Origin: Chitinophagaceae bacterium
Lineage (GTDB): Bacteria > Bacteroidota > Bacteroidia > Chitinophagales > Chitinophagaceae
DNA length: 11,891 nucleotides
Reading direction: 5' to 3'
Assembly (NCBI GenBank): GCA_947463755.1
Contig: CANHUK010000015.1
Coordinates: 1 to 11,891 of the forward strand
A model generated the notes under the pieces. The model ran no database searches and had not been told where the DNA came from. It was given only the letters and a program-made list of their open reading frames with translations. Shown piece after piece: positions 1 to 8,182 of this stretch. The translations under genes and the position numbers were made by a program. The stretch's first letter is position 1, and each line of letters begins with the position of its first letter.

Positions 1-1608
1 ATCGAGGGGCGCGACAAGATCGCGGTACTCAGCAACAACCGTCCGGAATGGCTGATGCTCGATCTGGCCGTACAACAGACCGGTGCCGTGCTCACGCCGA
101 TCTACCCTACCATCAGCGTTTACGAACTGGAGTTCATCCTGAACGACGCTTCCGTGAAACTGGTCTTTGTCAGCGACCGCGACCTTTATTACAAGGTCCA
201 GAGCATTCGCGACAAGGTACCCACCGTGGCGGCGGTCTATACTTTCGATTATCTCCAGGAAGCCCTGCACTGGAAAGACATCCTGACCAAGGCCGACGAT
301 GAGAGCATGCAAAAGATGAAGGCACATCGCCAGACCATTAAAGGAGAGGATCTCTGCACCATCCTCTACACCTCCGGTACAACGGGCTTTCCCAAAGGCG
401 TCATGCTCAGCCACCGGAACATCCTCAGCAATGTACAGAATGTAGACGAGGTGTTCGACGCCATCGGTATTCGTCGGGGCGACCGCTCCCTGAGTTTCCT
501 CCCCCTCAATCACATCTTCGAGCGGATGGTCTCCTACATCTATATGTTCAAGGCCATCGCAATCTACTATGCCGAGTCGCTCGACAAGATCGGGGATAAC
601 CTGAAGGAAGTGCAACCTACCGTCTTCTCGACCGTACCGCGTCTGCTGGAGAAAGTGTACGAGCGCATCATGGGCAAGGGTCAGGAACTGACCGGTCTGA
701 AGAAGAAACTTTTCTTTTGGGCGGTGGACCTGGGCAGCCGCTTCGAACTCGGCAAGAAGATGGGCTGGTGGTACGATTTCCAACTCGGCCTGGCCAACAA
801 ACTGATCTTCAAGAAATGGAGGGAGGGCCTGGGCGGCAATGTGAAAGCCATCGTCACCGGTGCCGCCGCCTGCCAGGTGCGACTGCTGCGGGTCTTCACC
901 GCCGGCCAGATCGTGATCATGGAAGGTTATGGCCTCACCGAAACTTCACCCGTCATCAGCGTAAACCGATATGAGGCCGAGGGCCGTTGCTTTGGCACGG
1001 TCGGCCCTGTCATCAGGAATACAGAAGTCAAACTCGCAGAAGACGGAGAGATCTGCTGCCGGGGGGAGAACGTGATGATGGGTTATTACAAACGCCCGGA
1101 CCTCACGGCCGAATGCATCGACCAGGACGGATGGTTCCACACCGGAGATATCGGCGTGTGGGTGGACAATAAATTCCTGAAGATCACCGACCGGAAGAAG
1201 GAGATCTTCAAGACCAGCGGCGGAAAGTATGTAGCTCCCCAACCCATCGAGAATAAGATGAAGGAATCTCCCTACATCGAACAGATGATGGTCGTTGGTG
1301 CGGAACGAAAATTCGCCGGAGCCCTGATCGTACCTTCCTTCCCGAACCTTAAGGAATGGTGCACGAAGAACGGCATCACCGTGCAAACCAATGAGGAGAT
1401 GCTCAGCAACCCCCGCGTCATCGAACTATTTAAACAAACGGTTGAAAACTACAACCAGCAGTTCAACCACGTTGAACAGATAAAAAAGTTCGAACTCCTG
1501 AATACGGAATGGAACATCGATGGCGGTGAACTCACCCCGACACTCAAGCTCAAACGCAAGGTCATCATGGAGAAATACCGGGATGCCATTGAGCGGATCT
1601 ACGCTTAA
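1..1608 (+). CDS. Long-chain fatty-acid--CoA ligase (AMP-forming, FadD15-like), 5' truncated by window edge
   Basis: Adenylate-forming enzyme expected to activate long-chain fatty acids to acyl-CoA through an acyl-AMP intermediate, probably at the inner face of the membrane. The reading frame is open from base 1 (535 visible residues), so the true start lies outside the window. Full-length relatives are around 590-600 residues, so roughly the first 50-60 are missing; the ATG at base 55 is internal. ANL-family motifs in order, numbered from base 1: the phosphate-binding loop YTSGTTGFPKG (about 123-133), EGYGLTETSP (308-317), WFHTGDIG with the ribose-binding Asp383, DRKKE (397-401) at the domain hinge, and a C-terminal TPTLKLKRK stretch (512-520) holding the A10-type lysine. 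The sequence is intact, with no frameshift. The gene ends 18 bases before a strong palindromic terminator. The family is certain; the chain-length preference is inferred. Confidence 0.95.
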   Translation: MEGRDKIAVLSNNRPEWLMLDLAVQQTGAVLTPIYPTISVYELEFILNDASVKLVFVSDRDLYYKVQSIRDKVPTVAAVYTFDYLQEALHWKDILTKADDESMQKMKAHRQTIKGEDLCTILYTSGTTGFPKGVMLSHRNILSNVQNVDEVFDAIGIRRGDRSLSFLPLNHIFERMVSYIYMFKAIAIYYAESLDKIGDNLKEVQPTVFSTVPRLLEKVYERIMGKGQELTGLKKKLFFWAVDLGSRFELGKKMGWWYDFQLGLANKLIFKKWREGLGGNVKAIVTGAAACQVRLLRVFTAGQIVIMEGYGLTETSPVISVNRYEAEGRCFGTVGPVIRNTEVKLAEDGEICCRGENVMMGYYKRPDLTAECIDQDGWFHTGDIGVWVDNKFLKITDRKKEIFKTSGGKYVAPQPIENKMKESPYIEQMMVVGAERKFAGALIVPSFPNLKEWCTKNGITVQTNEEMLSNPRVIELFKQTVENYNQQFNHVEQIKKFELLNTEWNIDGGELTPTLKLKRKVIMEKYRDAIERIYA

Positions 1609-1626
1609 GTACTTTACAGCTCGTTT

Positions 1627-1668
1627 AATATGAAGGGCGATGGTATGGATACCATCGCCCTTCATATT
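1627..1668. terminator. Bidirectional intrinsic terminator between convergent genes
   Basis: A perfect inverted repeat: 20-base arms at 1627-1646 and 1649-1668 with only GG between them, so the RNA would fold as an 18-19 bp stem with a tiny loop. The GC-rich core GAAGGGCGATGG is flanked by AT-rich ends. It lies 18 bases past the acyl-CoA ligase stop and 47 bases past the stop of the opposing TPR gene, so it can end transcription from both sides. The T-run outside the stem is short in both directions. Confidence 0.85.
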
Positions 1669-1715
1669 TGTATCAACTATATTTTCGTGTGTGCGTAACC
1701 GTTATGATAAGCATA

Positions 1716-2798
1716 TCATTCCACGGCACCGTAATACTGACCCGCCGGCATCCGGAATACCCGGTTCTGCTGGAAGCGGGAGAAGGCCGCGATATCCTCC
1801 GAATGCGTACCCGCCCACATCTGGTATTCTACCGCATTGCTGACGGCACCGAAGAGCCACTGGTTGTAGGCTTCGAATAGTCCTTCACGCAGCAGCTGTC
1901 GCTGTTGTTCGATCAGGCGATGAGGATAAGTGACACCCGCGACATTGAACCACTCCAGCACAAACCTTGTCCGGATCATGATGAGCCGATTTACATCAAT
2001 GCCCATGGAGGCGATGGGTGCCTGTGCCAGGAGAGCCGACTTGTAGGCCTCCTCGAAAGGTGTCCGCTTGCGCAGATTCGTGAGTCGGGGACCGGTCGGG
2101 TTGGCATAGAAGTTCTTGTAGGCCTCGAGCAAGAGTTCCTTGACCTCGGCAGCTCTTCCGGAGTAGGTGTCCATATTCAGGAAGATCTCTCCATAGATCA
2201 GGCTACGGAGCATCTCTCCGTTGGAGAAATAATAGCGGGCCGCGTGATAATAGTTGGCGGGGAAGGACGGATCGAGCTGGATACCCTTCTCCCACTGGGC
2301 GACAGCGGCGGCACCATCCTTTCTGGACAGCAGCATCTCTCCATATTCAGCGTTGAGCGGACCACTGTCAGGGTATTTTTTAAGGGCCCTCCGGTACATC
2401 CTTTCACAGGTATTGATCTCCGCGATGGCGCGATAGACATTGCCTGCGATCTGGAAGGTACGTATCTCGGCATCGTCTCGTTCGGTCAGCGGCTTGACCA
2501 CGTCGATGGCCTTGCCGAAATCACGCTGCAGATAATAGACATAGGCCAGATCCGTCTGTAGCTCCATGCTTCCCGGTGCCTGTTCAATGGCGCGATTCAA
2601 CACGATGACGGCATTGGCATAGTCGCCCTGACGCTGATAGGCCATGGCCGTTTCCCGCAACTGCGAGGCTGTCTGCTGTGCGGAGACGGCGGCTCCCCCC
2701 AGACACCACAGGATCAGGAAAAGGCCCTTCGAAAGGAAGGTGCGTATGGATTGCCGGAACGCCGGCATGCTTCGGTGTATTGATGTAAGTATGTTCAT
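1716..2798 (-). CDS. Exported tetratricopeptide-repeat protein
   Basis: A 360-residue protein with an N-terminal signal peptide: basic residues near 14-24, a hydrophobic stretch LFLILWCLGGAAV (26-38), and a probable signal peptidase I site after AVSA at 40, just before QQTAS. The mature part is mainly helical TPR repeats, clearest at about 44-77 (AMAYQRQGDYANAVIVLNRA), 78-111, 113-146 and 147-180 (the WEKGIQLDP pattern). A less repetitive C-terminal half follows, with no catalytic motif that I recognise. TPR proteins act as protein-binding scaffolds; the partner here is unknown. The start ATG overlaps the upstream DUF1015 stop as ATGA, implying translational coupling; Met11 is a possible alternative start that keeps the signal peptide. 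It is the last gene of the minus-strand cluster, ended by the 1627-1668 terminator. Confidence 0.85.
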   Translation of the reverse strand: MNILTSIHRSMPAFRQSIRTFLSKGLFLILWCLGGAAVSAQQTASQLRETAMAYQRQGDYANAVIVLNRAIEQAPGSMELQTDLAYVYYLQRDFGKAIDVVKPLTERDDAEIRTFQIAGNVYRAIAEINTCERMYRRALKKYPDSGPLNAEYGEMLLSRKDGAAAVAQWEKGIQLDPSFPANYYHAARYYFSNGEMLRSLIYGEIFLNMDTYSGRAAEVKELLLEAYKNFYANPTGPRLTNLRKRTPFEEAYKSALLAQAPIASMGIDVNRLIMIRTRFVLEWFNVAGVTYPHRLIEQQRQLLREGLFEAYNQWLFGAVSNAVEYQMWAGTHSEDIAAFSRFQQNRVFRMPAGQYYGAVE

Positions 2799-4027
2799 TC
2801 TCTGATGAGGTGGGTCAGCAGTCCGTCGCGTAGTTTCGGTTCGAACCAGGTGCTTTTGGGCGGCATGACATTTCCGCTGTCGGCGATGTCGAACAACTGT
2901 TGGATCGTCACGGGATGCAGGGCGAAGGCCACGGCCATCTCGCCACTATCCACCCGACGTTCCAGTTCTCCCAATCCGCGGATACCACCAACAAAATCGA
3001 TGCGCTTGTCTGTACGCTGATCCTTGATGCCCAGCAGCTTATCCAGTACGTTATCTGACAGGATGCTCACGTCCAGGATGCCGATCGGGTCAGTAGTATA
3101 GGTTCCTTCCCGGGATTCGAGCAGGTACCATTTTCCTGCAAGGTACATGCCAAACTGGTGAAGCTGCGCTGGTTTCACGGCTCCGGGCTGAACACGGACG
3201 TGAAAGTCTGCCTCCAACGCTGAGAGGAATGAGGTTTGATCATATCCGTTCAGGTCGATCACCACGCGGTTGTAGTCCATGATCCGGAGCTGGTCGGCCG
3301 GAAACAATGTCGTAAGAAAATGGGAAGCGCCACTTCTATCTGCTTCCGGCAGCGCAGCCCTGACCTTGGCAGCACTGGCGGCGCGGTGATGTCCGTCGGC
3401 GATATAGGTGAAGGGCACCTGCTCCTGAAAGATCGTGGTGATGCGATTGACAGCCTCCGGTTCATTCACGATCCATATGGCGTGCCCGATGCCGTCTGCC
3501 GCGGTAAAGTCATACACAGGGGCGTGGGCCGCCATCCATGCATCAACCAGTACATCCATATCAGCCACCTGTGGATAGGCCAGGAAAACATTGCCGGTTT
3601 GCGCACCGGATATCGCGATGTGATTAATGCGATCCTGCTCCTTTTCGGGGCGAGTGAACTCGTGTTTTTTGATGACCCCCTGTTCGTAGTCATCCACAGA
3701 CGATACGCAAACCAGGCCCGTCTGCATGCGGCCATCCATGGTCAGGCGATATATGTAGTAGCATGGCTCTTCTTCCCGCATCAGCACACCCTGGTCTTGC
3801 ATTGCCCGGATATTCTCGCCCGCCTTTTCATAGACGATCTTCGAATAGGCGTGAACATTGGTCGGCAGATCGATCTCTGGCTTCGTCACATGCAAAAAGG
3901 AATACGGGTTTCCGGATGCCTGTGCACGGGCCTCCTCGCTATTGAGCACGTCATAGGGCGGAGCGGCCACCTTTTCTGCAAAGGTCGGAACGGGTCTGAG
4001 TGCCCGAAAGGGAGAGATATCACACAT
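2795..4027 (-). CDS. DUF1015 family protein
   Basis: A 410-residue soluble protein of the DUF1015 (COG4198-type) family, whose biochemical function is not firmly established. Family hallmarks are present in order: an N-terminal PFRALRPVPTFAEKVAAPPY (6-25), NPYSFLHVTKPEID (40-53), KKHEFTRPEKEQDR (120-133), the central YIADGHHRAASA (208-219) and a C-terminal MPPKSTWFEPKLRDGLL segment. There is no signal peptide or membrane segment, so it is probably cytoplasmic. It lies 45 bases downstream of serC. DUF1015 genes are, from general knowledge, often found near serine-biosynthesis genes, which points to a link with serine or phosphoserine metabolism. The DGHHR motif resembles that of ParB-fold proteins, a group that includes free-serine kinases such as SerK; that resemblance is my inference. 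The stop overlaps the TPR start by four bases. Confidence 0.9.
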   Translation of the reverse strand: MCDISPFRALRPVPTFAEKVAAPPYDVLNSEEARAQASGNPYSFLHVTKPEIDLPTNVHAYSKIVYEKAGENIRAMQDQGVLMREEEPCYYIYRLTMDGRMQTGLVCVSSVDDYEQGVIKKHEFTRPEKEQDRINHIAISGAQTGNVFLAYPQVADMDVLVDAWMAAHAPVYDFTAADGIGHAIWIVNEPEAVNRITTIFQEQVPFTYIADGHHRAASAAKVRAALPEADRSGASHFLTTLFPADQLRIMDYNRVVIDLNGYDQTSFLSALEADFHVRVQPGAVKPAQLHQFGMYLAGKWYLLESREGTYTTDPIGILDVSILSDNVLDKLLGIKDQRTDKRIDFVGGIRGLGELERRVDSGEMAVAFALHPVTIQQLFDIADSGNVMPPKSTWFEPKLRDGLLTHLIRE

Positions 4028-4072
4028 GTGGTAGATGGTTGTTGGATGGGGTCGAAAAGGCGTTGATTTAGA

Positions 4073-5137
4073 TCAGTGTTTTTGGGCGAAATGCTTCATC
4101 AGATCGGTAAGGGTTCGAACGCTGTCCAACGGCAGGGCATTGTACATCGAGACCCTGAACCCGCCGACACTACGGTGTCCCTTGATCCCGACCATGCCCT
4201 CGGCCTTGCATAGTTGGAGAAATTCCTTTTCCAGGGCGGGGTCCTCCATGACGAAGACAGCGTTCATATGACTTCTGTCTGCCGGATCGACCGTAGGTAT
4301 GAAGACGGGCAGCGCATCCAGGGTTTCGTAAAGAAGGGTCGCCTTCTGCCGGTTCAATGCCTCGATGGCGGCGACACCTCCGAGTTCCTTCAGCCACCGA
4401 AGGGTGAGCAGGCAGACATACACCGCAAAGACCGGCGGAGTATTGAGCATCGATCCGTTTTCAATGTGCTTGCGGTAATCCATCATGCCGGGTACCTTCC
4501 GGCAGGTACGGCCCAGCAAATCCTTATCGATGACGACCATGCAAACGCCCGCTGCACCGATGTTCTTCTGAGCACCGGCATAGATGAAGTCGAACCGGTT
4601 GAAATCCATCTGCCGGCTGAGGATGTCGCTGCTCATATCCGCCACGACCGGTACATTGGTATCCGGAAACTCCCACATCTGGGTACCTTCCACGGTGTTG
4701 TTGGTGGTCAGGTGGAAATAAGCGGCATCCGGCGGGATCTGGTATCCCTTGGGTATGTAGGTATAGTTGCGATCCTTGGAACTGGCGATGACATTCGCAT
4801 CCCCATAGAGGCGGGCTTCCCCTGCAGCCTTGCTGCCCCAGGTACCGCCGTCGAGATAAACGGCCTTCCCATTGTCGGGCAGGAAGTTCATGGGCACCTG
4901 AAAAAACTGGGTGGTGGCTCCTCCATGCAGAAACATGACTTCCTTGCTATCGGACAGATGCATGAGTTCCTTCGACAGATCCAGCGCCTCCTGCATCACA
5001 GCCTCGAAGACCGGAGTGCGATGGCCGGTTTCGAGGATGGAGAGTCCGGTGCCGTTGAAATCGTGGATGGCCGCTGCCGCCTGTTCGAAGACGGTTGCGG
5101 GAAGAATGCTCGGGCCTGCATTGAAATTGTGAACCAT
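4073..5137 (-). CDS. serC: Phosphoserine aminotransferase
   Basis: Catalyses the PLP-dependent transamination of 3-phosphohydroxypyruvate with glutamate to give O-phosphoserine, the second step of serine biosynthesis; it can also act in pyridoxal phosphate synthesis. At 354 residues it has the usual family length. Motifs visible: NFNAGPSILP (4-13) at the N-terminus, GHRTPVFE (38-45), FLHGGATTQF (69-78) binding the cofactor phosphate, HLTTNNTVEGTQ (142-153), the cofactor-contacting Asp167 in VADMSSDIL, the PLP-binding Lys191 in YAGAQKNIGAAG, and the C-terminal GHRSVGGFRVSMYNAL. Most homologues read GPAG after the lysine, where this one has GAAG. The start ATG is 35 bases after the hydrolase stop. 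No serA or serB is present in the window; the following gene is DUF1015. Confidence 0.96.
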   Translation of the reverse strand: MVHNFNAGPSILPATVFEQAAAAIHDFNGTGLSILETGHRTPVFEAVMQEALDLSKELMHLSDSKEVMFLHGGATTQFFQVPMNFLPDNGKAVYLDGGTWGSKAAGEARLYGDANVIASSKDRNYTYIPKGYQIPPDAAYFHLTTNNTVEGTQMWEFPDTNVPVVADMSSDILSRQMDFNRFDFIYAGAQKNIGAAGVCMVVIDKDLLGRTCRKVPGMMDYRKHIENGSMLNTPPVFAVYVCLLTLRWLKELGGVAAIEALNRQKATLLYETLDALPVFIPTVDPADRSHMNAVFVMEDPALEKEFLQLCKAEGMVGIKGHRSVGGFRVSMYNALPLDSVRTLTDLMKHFAQKH

Positions 5138-5172
5138 GCTATAAAGATGGCCACGAAATTAACTCATTAAAA

Positions 5173-6159
5173 TCAATCGCATATCCTGCCCAGTGCTGCA
5201 TCGGTCCGCCATCGCATATCCAGCGCATCCCAGGCTGTGCTGTCAGCCGCAGTGAACGTCTTGCCGGACAGGACATCCAACGAGGGCTGTCCCGCATCTA
5301 CCCATGCCGTGTACCAGTAAGAAGCAACGGCAAAGATGGAGGCCCGCATGCGTCGTTCCACCATGCCCTGCAGGAGATGATGGTAACGCGCGGTATAGCC
5401 GCTCGAATACTGTCGCACAACGACACCATTCCGCTGCTCGAAGGCGAATCGCGCATCGGCGGGATACTGCTCAGAGAGCCGGCGCTCCATACGCAGCACG
5501 GTATCCGCTGCTGCCGCACTCTCCCATACCCTGGCCCATATGAAGTCTGTGGGTCGTTCCAGATAGGCGGCCCGGCCGATGACAAAATCAAAGGTCGATT
5601 CAGCAAAACGCTCCGGAATGCGGCTCTCCCAAAAGCCGTGAATGCCATGCTGACCCGTCAGCTGTCCGTTGTGGTTCCGGCTGGCATGCAGGGGCACATG
5701 GGCATCCGATATGTAGTGCCCGATATCTGCAGAGATCTTCAGGATCTGCGCAGCATTCCGCTCCCTGAAGGCGCGGGTCAGACGCAGCCGCATGCGCTCT
5801 ATCCACCATGGGGCGATGCCGTGCCGATGCAAACTGTCGATGCCGAAGCGTTCCACAGCATGTTCCCAGCGTTTGGGCATGGAATCACGGTGTGGGATCA
5901 CATAGCTGTCCATATCGATGTAATGCCGGGGCGCCTCCTCCTTCAGGGCATACCTGCGCTTGTCAGGGTCTACCGCGTGATCCTCCAGATACGAGATATG
6001 GCGCTTATAGAATCCGATCATTGCCGGTGGAAGGAGAAAGACCGCGTGATAATTGATCATCCGGTGGGCATAAAATCCCCAGCACCAGGCGGGACCCATG
6101 GTCATCACCGAACAAGCAAGTAAGAGGGAAATGCGGATAAAAAAGGGACTGATCGTCAT
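5173..6159 (-). CDS. Secreted zinc-dependent phospholipase C / S1-P1 nuclease superfamily hydrolase
   Basis: A 328-residue exported enzyme of the trinuclear-zinc superfamily that contains bacterial phosphatidylcholine-hydrolysing phospholipase C and fungal S1/P1 nucleases. The signal peptide (hydrophobic core about 6-22) should be cut after PAWC at 26. That leaves Trp27 as the mature first residue, which in this family binds zinc through its free amino group. The other ligand candidates are in order: His32 (WGFYAHR), Asp64 (EDHAVDP), His79 (PRHYIDMD), then His148, Asp152 and His158 in GHYISDAHVPLH, and His174 with Glu178 in GIHGFWE. The spacings (4, 10 and 4) match the family. The last ligand is Glu, as in phospholipase C, rather than Asp as in P1 nuclease. 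Substrate cannot be settled from sequence. It is the first gene of the cluster leading into serC. Confidence 0.87.
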   Translation of the reverse strand: MTISPFFIRISLLLACSVMTMGPAWCWGFYAHRMINYHAVFLLPPAMIGFYKRHISYLEDHAVDPDKRRYALKEEAPRHYIDMDSYVIPHRDSMPKRWEHAVERFGIDSLHRHGIAPWWIERMRLRLTRAFRERNAAQILKISADIGHYISDAHVPLHASRNHNGQLTGQHGIHGFWESRIPERFAESTFDFVIGRAAYLERPTDFIWARVWESAAAADTVLRMERRLSEQYPADARFAFEQRNGVVVRQYSSGYTARYHHLLQGMVERRMRASIFAVASYWYTAWVDAGQPSLDVLSGKTFTAADSTAWDALDMRWRTDAALGRICD

Positions 6160-6339
6160 ACCGCAATACTACCATGAAGGACAGGCGGTTGAAAGGTATG
6201 ATCACAGAACACGGATGGTATCTTTCTCGCCCGATCCAGATGAAATCAACCACTTTGTTTGGTGGTTGCCCTCCGTGTTAAAGCGCTGACCGCGAAGTAA
6301 AGAAGCCGCAAAGGAGCTTATACAGACCAATACCCCACT
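6160..6339. other. Intergenic region with a weak hairpin
   Basis: A 180-base gap between the DUF502 stop and the hydrolase start, both on the minus strand. It holds a 7-bp stem (CAACCAC at 6247-6253 with GTGGTTG at 6262-6268, 8-base loop) that could be a weak terminator for DUF502, although no good T-run follows. A near-consensus minus-strand box TACCTTTC (6198-6191) could serve as a -7 element for the hydrolase, but no TTG is placed correctly upstream of it. Confidence 0.3.
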
Positions 6340-7014
6340 TCAACCTCGCGAGGAACCATCATTCGACGACGGATCCCCACCACTTGAATGATCCTCGTCA
6401 TCGATCTCCGTGACGCCGCCGGAGACCACGAATTTCATGGCGTCCGAAGAAGGAACATCGGAAAGCACCTTCACGCGCTCCCGTTTCACCAGGTACAGCA
6501 CCCCTGAAAAGGCGTAGGAATGCGGGACATACACGGCGATATGTTCATGCAGGCCGAACTCCGAGAGTTCCTCATGCGTGATGAAACCGATGCGGTACAC
6601 ATCGGGCGCCTCGATACTGACCAGCACGGCCCGATCGAATTTGCGTTTGTTACCGGCAAATGCTTCCAGAAAATCCTTGACCGTTGTGTAGATGATCTTT
6701 ACACCGGGCGTACGCTCCAGGATATTGTCAAACATCTGAACCAGCCGGGAGACGATAAAAGTGGACGAGATATATCCGACCGCCATCACCACCAGGATGA
6801 CCAGCACAAAGCCAAGGCCCGGAAACCGGCGTTGGTAGACCTCTTCGATACCCGGAGTGGTAGGGAACAAGATCCGAAGGAGGTTCGGCAGGATGCCGTC
6901 GATGAAGTTGAAGAGGGAGATGACCGCCCAGGCCGTAATAGCGATGGGTGCAAGGATGATCAGTCCCTGAAAAAAGAGTTGTATGAATTTCCTGACCGGA
7001 AAGAGCTTTTGCAT
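6340..7014 (-). CDS. DUF502 family membrane protein
   Basis: A 224-residue inner-membrane protein of the DUF502 family, with no established biochemical role. From the chosen start, two membrane segments are visible: about 12-36 (FFQGLIILAPIAITAWAVIS) and about 66-88 (PGLGFVLVILVVMAVGYISS). They bracket a short periplasmic loop and are followed by the family core RTPGVKIIYTTVKDFLEAF (101-119) and a soluble domain with IGFITHEE (142-149) and VYVPHSYAFSG (161-171). The C-terminal 25 residues are an acidic, serine-rich, probably disordered tail. The frame stays open upstream to 7122, but the extra 36 residues show no family similarity and would fill the divergent promoter region, so I place the start at ATG 7014, where the family N-terminus normally begins. 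Family assignment is firm; function is unknown. Confidence 0.88.
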   Translation of the reverse strand: MQKLFPVRKFIQLFFQGLIILAPIAITAWAVISLFNFIDGILPNLLRILFPTTPGIEEVYQRRFPGLGFVLVILVVMAVGYISSTFIVSRLVQMFDNILERTPGVKIIYTTVKDFLEAFAGNKRKFDRAVLVSIEAPDVYRIGFITHEELSEFGLHEHIAVYVPHSYAFSGVLYLVKRERVKVLSDVPSSDAMKFVVSGGVTEIDDEDHSSGGDPSSNDGSSRG

Positions 7015-7034
7015 GGTTCGTGTTTCGTTGCGAA

Positions 7035-7114
7035 GGTACCAATTTAACAGGCCTGGATATGCGGACGACCGTGCAACCCCTTTATGTTTTCCCTCATCTT
7101 TATAGATTGGTACC
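7035..7114. repeat. Inverted repeat in the divergent promoter region
   Basis: GGTACCAAT at 7035-7043 and its exact complement ATTGGTACC at 7106-7114, 71 bases apart, lie between the divergent DUF502 and hydrolase genes. The left arm overlaps a near-consensus minus-strand -7 box (TACCTTCG, 7038-7031) that could drive DUF502. It may be a pair of operator sites, or it may be chance. Confidence 0.3.
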
Positions 7115-7153
7115 CGGTGCAAGGTGGAATGCCCCCCGACCGCAACAGTTCCT

Positions 7154-7161
7154 TACATTTG
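7154..7161 (+). promoter_or_regulatory. Putative -7 promoter element for the alpha/beta hydrolase
   Basis: TACATTTG is a perfect match to the Bacteroidota -7 consensus TAnnTTTG and ends 13 bases before the chosen ATG at 7175. Transcription would begin only a few bases before the start codon, giving a very short leader. No TTG-type -33 box is seen at the expected distance, so the call is tentative. Confidence 0.4.
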
Positions 7162-7174
7162 GAAAAAGACTTCC

Positions 7175-8182
7175 ATGAAAAGGCTGGCCTGGATCTTCGT
7201 CATCATCCTCGGATCGTTGTCCGTCATCTATGTCCTGGGCCCCAAACCCGAGCCTCCGGTCTACGATCCCCGGCTCCCGGAGCTGCCTTCCGATCCCGGG
7301 GCACTGGAAGCCCGGATCGCAGGGACGGAAGCCCTGCGAAAGGTGAAGCCCGATAATCAGGCTCGCATCGTATGGTTCGACTCCCTCCATCGGAAGACCC
7401 CGTACGCCGTCGTTTACCTGCACGGTTTCTCAGCCTCGCAGGAGGAAGGAGATCCGGTACATGAACAGTTCGCCAGAACCTTCGGCTGCAACCTGTACCT
7501 CGCAAGGCTGGCAGAGCACGGCATCGATACGAGCGATGCCCTGGTCGGACTGACAGCCGATAAATACTGGAACTCCGTCAAGGAAGCACTGGCCGTAGGT
7601 ATGCAGATCGGCGAAAAGGTCATCCTGATGGGCACATCCACCGGTGGCACCAACGCCTTGCAACTTGCGGCCGCCTACCCCGACAAGATCCATGCATTGA
7701 TCCTCTATTCCCCGAACATCGAGATCTTCGACCCGAGCGCACCGCTGCTCAACGATCCCTGGGGACTGCAGATCGCGCGACAGGTCATCGGCTCGAAGTA
7801 TATCCTGACGAAAAACCAAACGGAGAACTATCGCAAGTACTGGAGTTCGAAATACCGGCTGGAGGCTGTCGTAAACCTGCAGGAGATGGTGGAAACCACG
7901 ATGACAGCAGAAAACTTTGCCCGGGTCAAACAACCCACCCTGCTGCTCTACTATTTCAAGGATGAAGTACACCAGGACAGCGTCGTAAAGGTATCCGCGA
8001 TGCGTGAAATGTTCGAAACGCTGGGTACGCCGGCGGCTTTGAAGCGCGCCACACCGATCCCGACGGCGGGCAACCATGTGATCGCCTCCTGGGTAATTTC
8101 AGGGGATATTCCACGCGTGCAATCGGAGACGGACCGATTTGCCATCGAAGTGTTGAAGCTGCAGCCGGTTCAGGTTCCCTGA
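7175..8182 (+). CDS. Alpha/beta hydrolase with N-terminal membrane anchor
   Basis: A 335-residue alpha/beta-hydrolase-fold protein, probably an esterase or lipase-like enzyme acting at or outside the inner membrane. Residues 4-21 form a hydrophobic signal anchor or uncleaved signal peptide (LAWIFVIILGSLSVIYVL), followed by a proline-rich linker. The fold shows an oxyanion-hole motif YLHGFSAS (81-88), the nucleophile elbow GTSTGG with Ser155 (153-158), a probable acid in the FKDEVHQD segment (Asp263 or Asp268), and His301 in TAGNHVIAS. The set forms a complete Ser-Asp-His triad. The frame continues to an upstream ATG at 7124, but those 17 residues would overlap the promoter-like box and precede the signal anchor, so the start at 7175 is preferred. 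The substrate is not deducible. It lies 73 bases upstream of the ketoacyl synthase gene on the same strand. Confidence 0.85.
   Translation: MKRLAWIFVIILGSLSVIYVLGPKPEPPVYDPRLPELPSDPGALEARIAGTEALRKVKPDNQARIVWFDSLHRKTPYAVVYLHGFSASQEEGDPVHEQFARTFGCNLYLARLAEHGIDTSDALVGLTADKYWNSVKEALAVGMQIGEKVILMGTSTGGTNALQLAAAYPDKIHALILYSPNIEIFDPSAPLLNDPWGLQIARQVIGSKYILTKNQTENYRKYWSSKYRLEAVVNLQEMVETTMTAENFARVKQPTLLLYYFKDEVHQDSVVKVSAMREMFETLGTPAALKRATPIPTAGNHVIASWVISGDIPRVQSETDRFAIEVLKLQPVQVP

Noticed and set aside
3236..5170. Long plus-strand frames (276 and 318 codons) opposite DUF1015 and serC, and similar ones opposite the TPR and hydrolase genes
   Set aside because: They are antisense shadows of strongly recognised genes in GC-rich codons, have low-complexity translations and show no domain.
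5138..5172. A separate promoter for serC in the 35-base gap
   Set aside because: TAATTTCG is near the -7 consensus but the only TTG upstream is about 12 bases away, too close for this promoter type.
6344..6353. 10-base palindrome CCTCGCGAGG at the DUF502 stop
   Set aside because: Isolated and short, with no loop or T-run; no basis for calling it a site.
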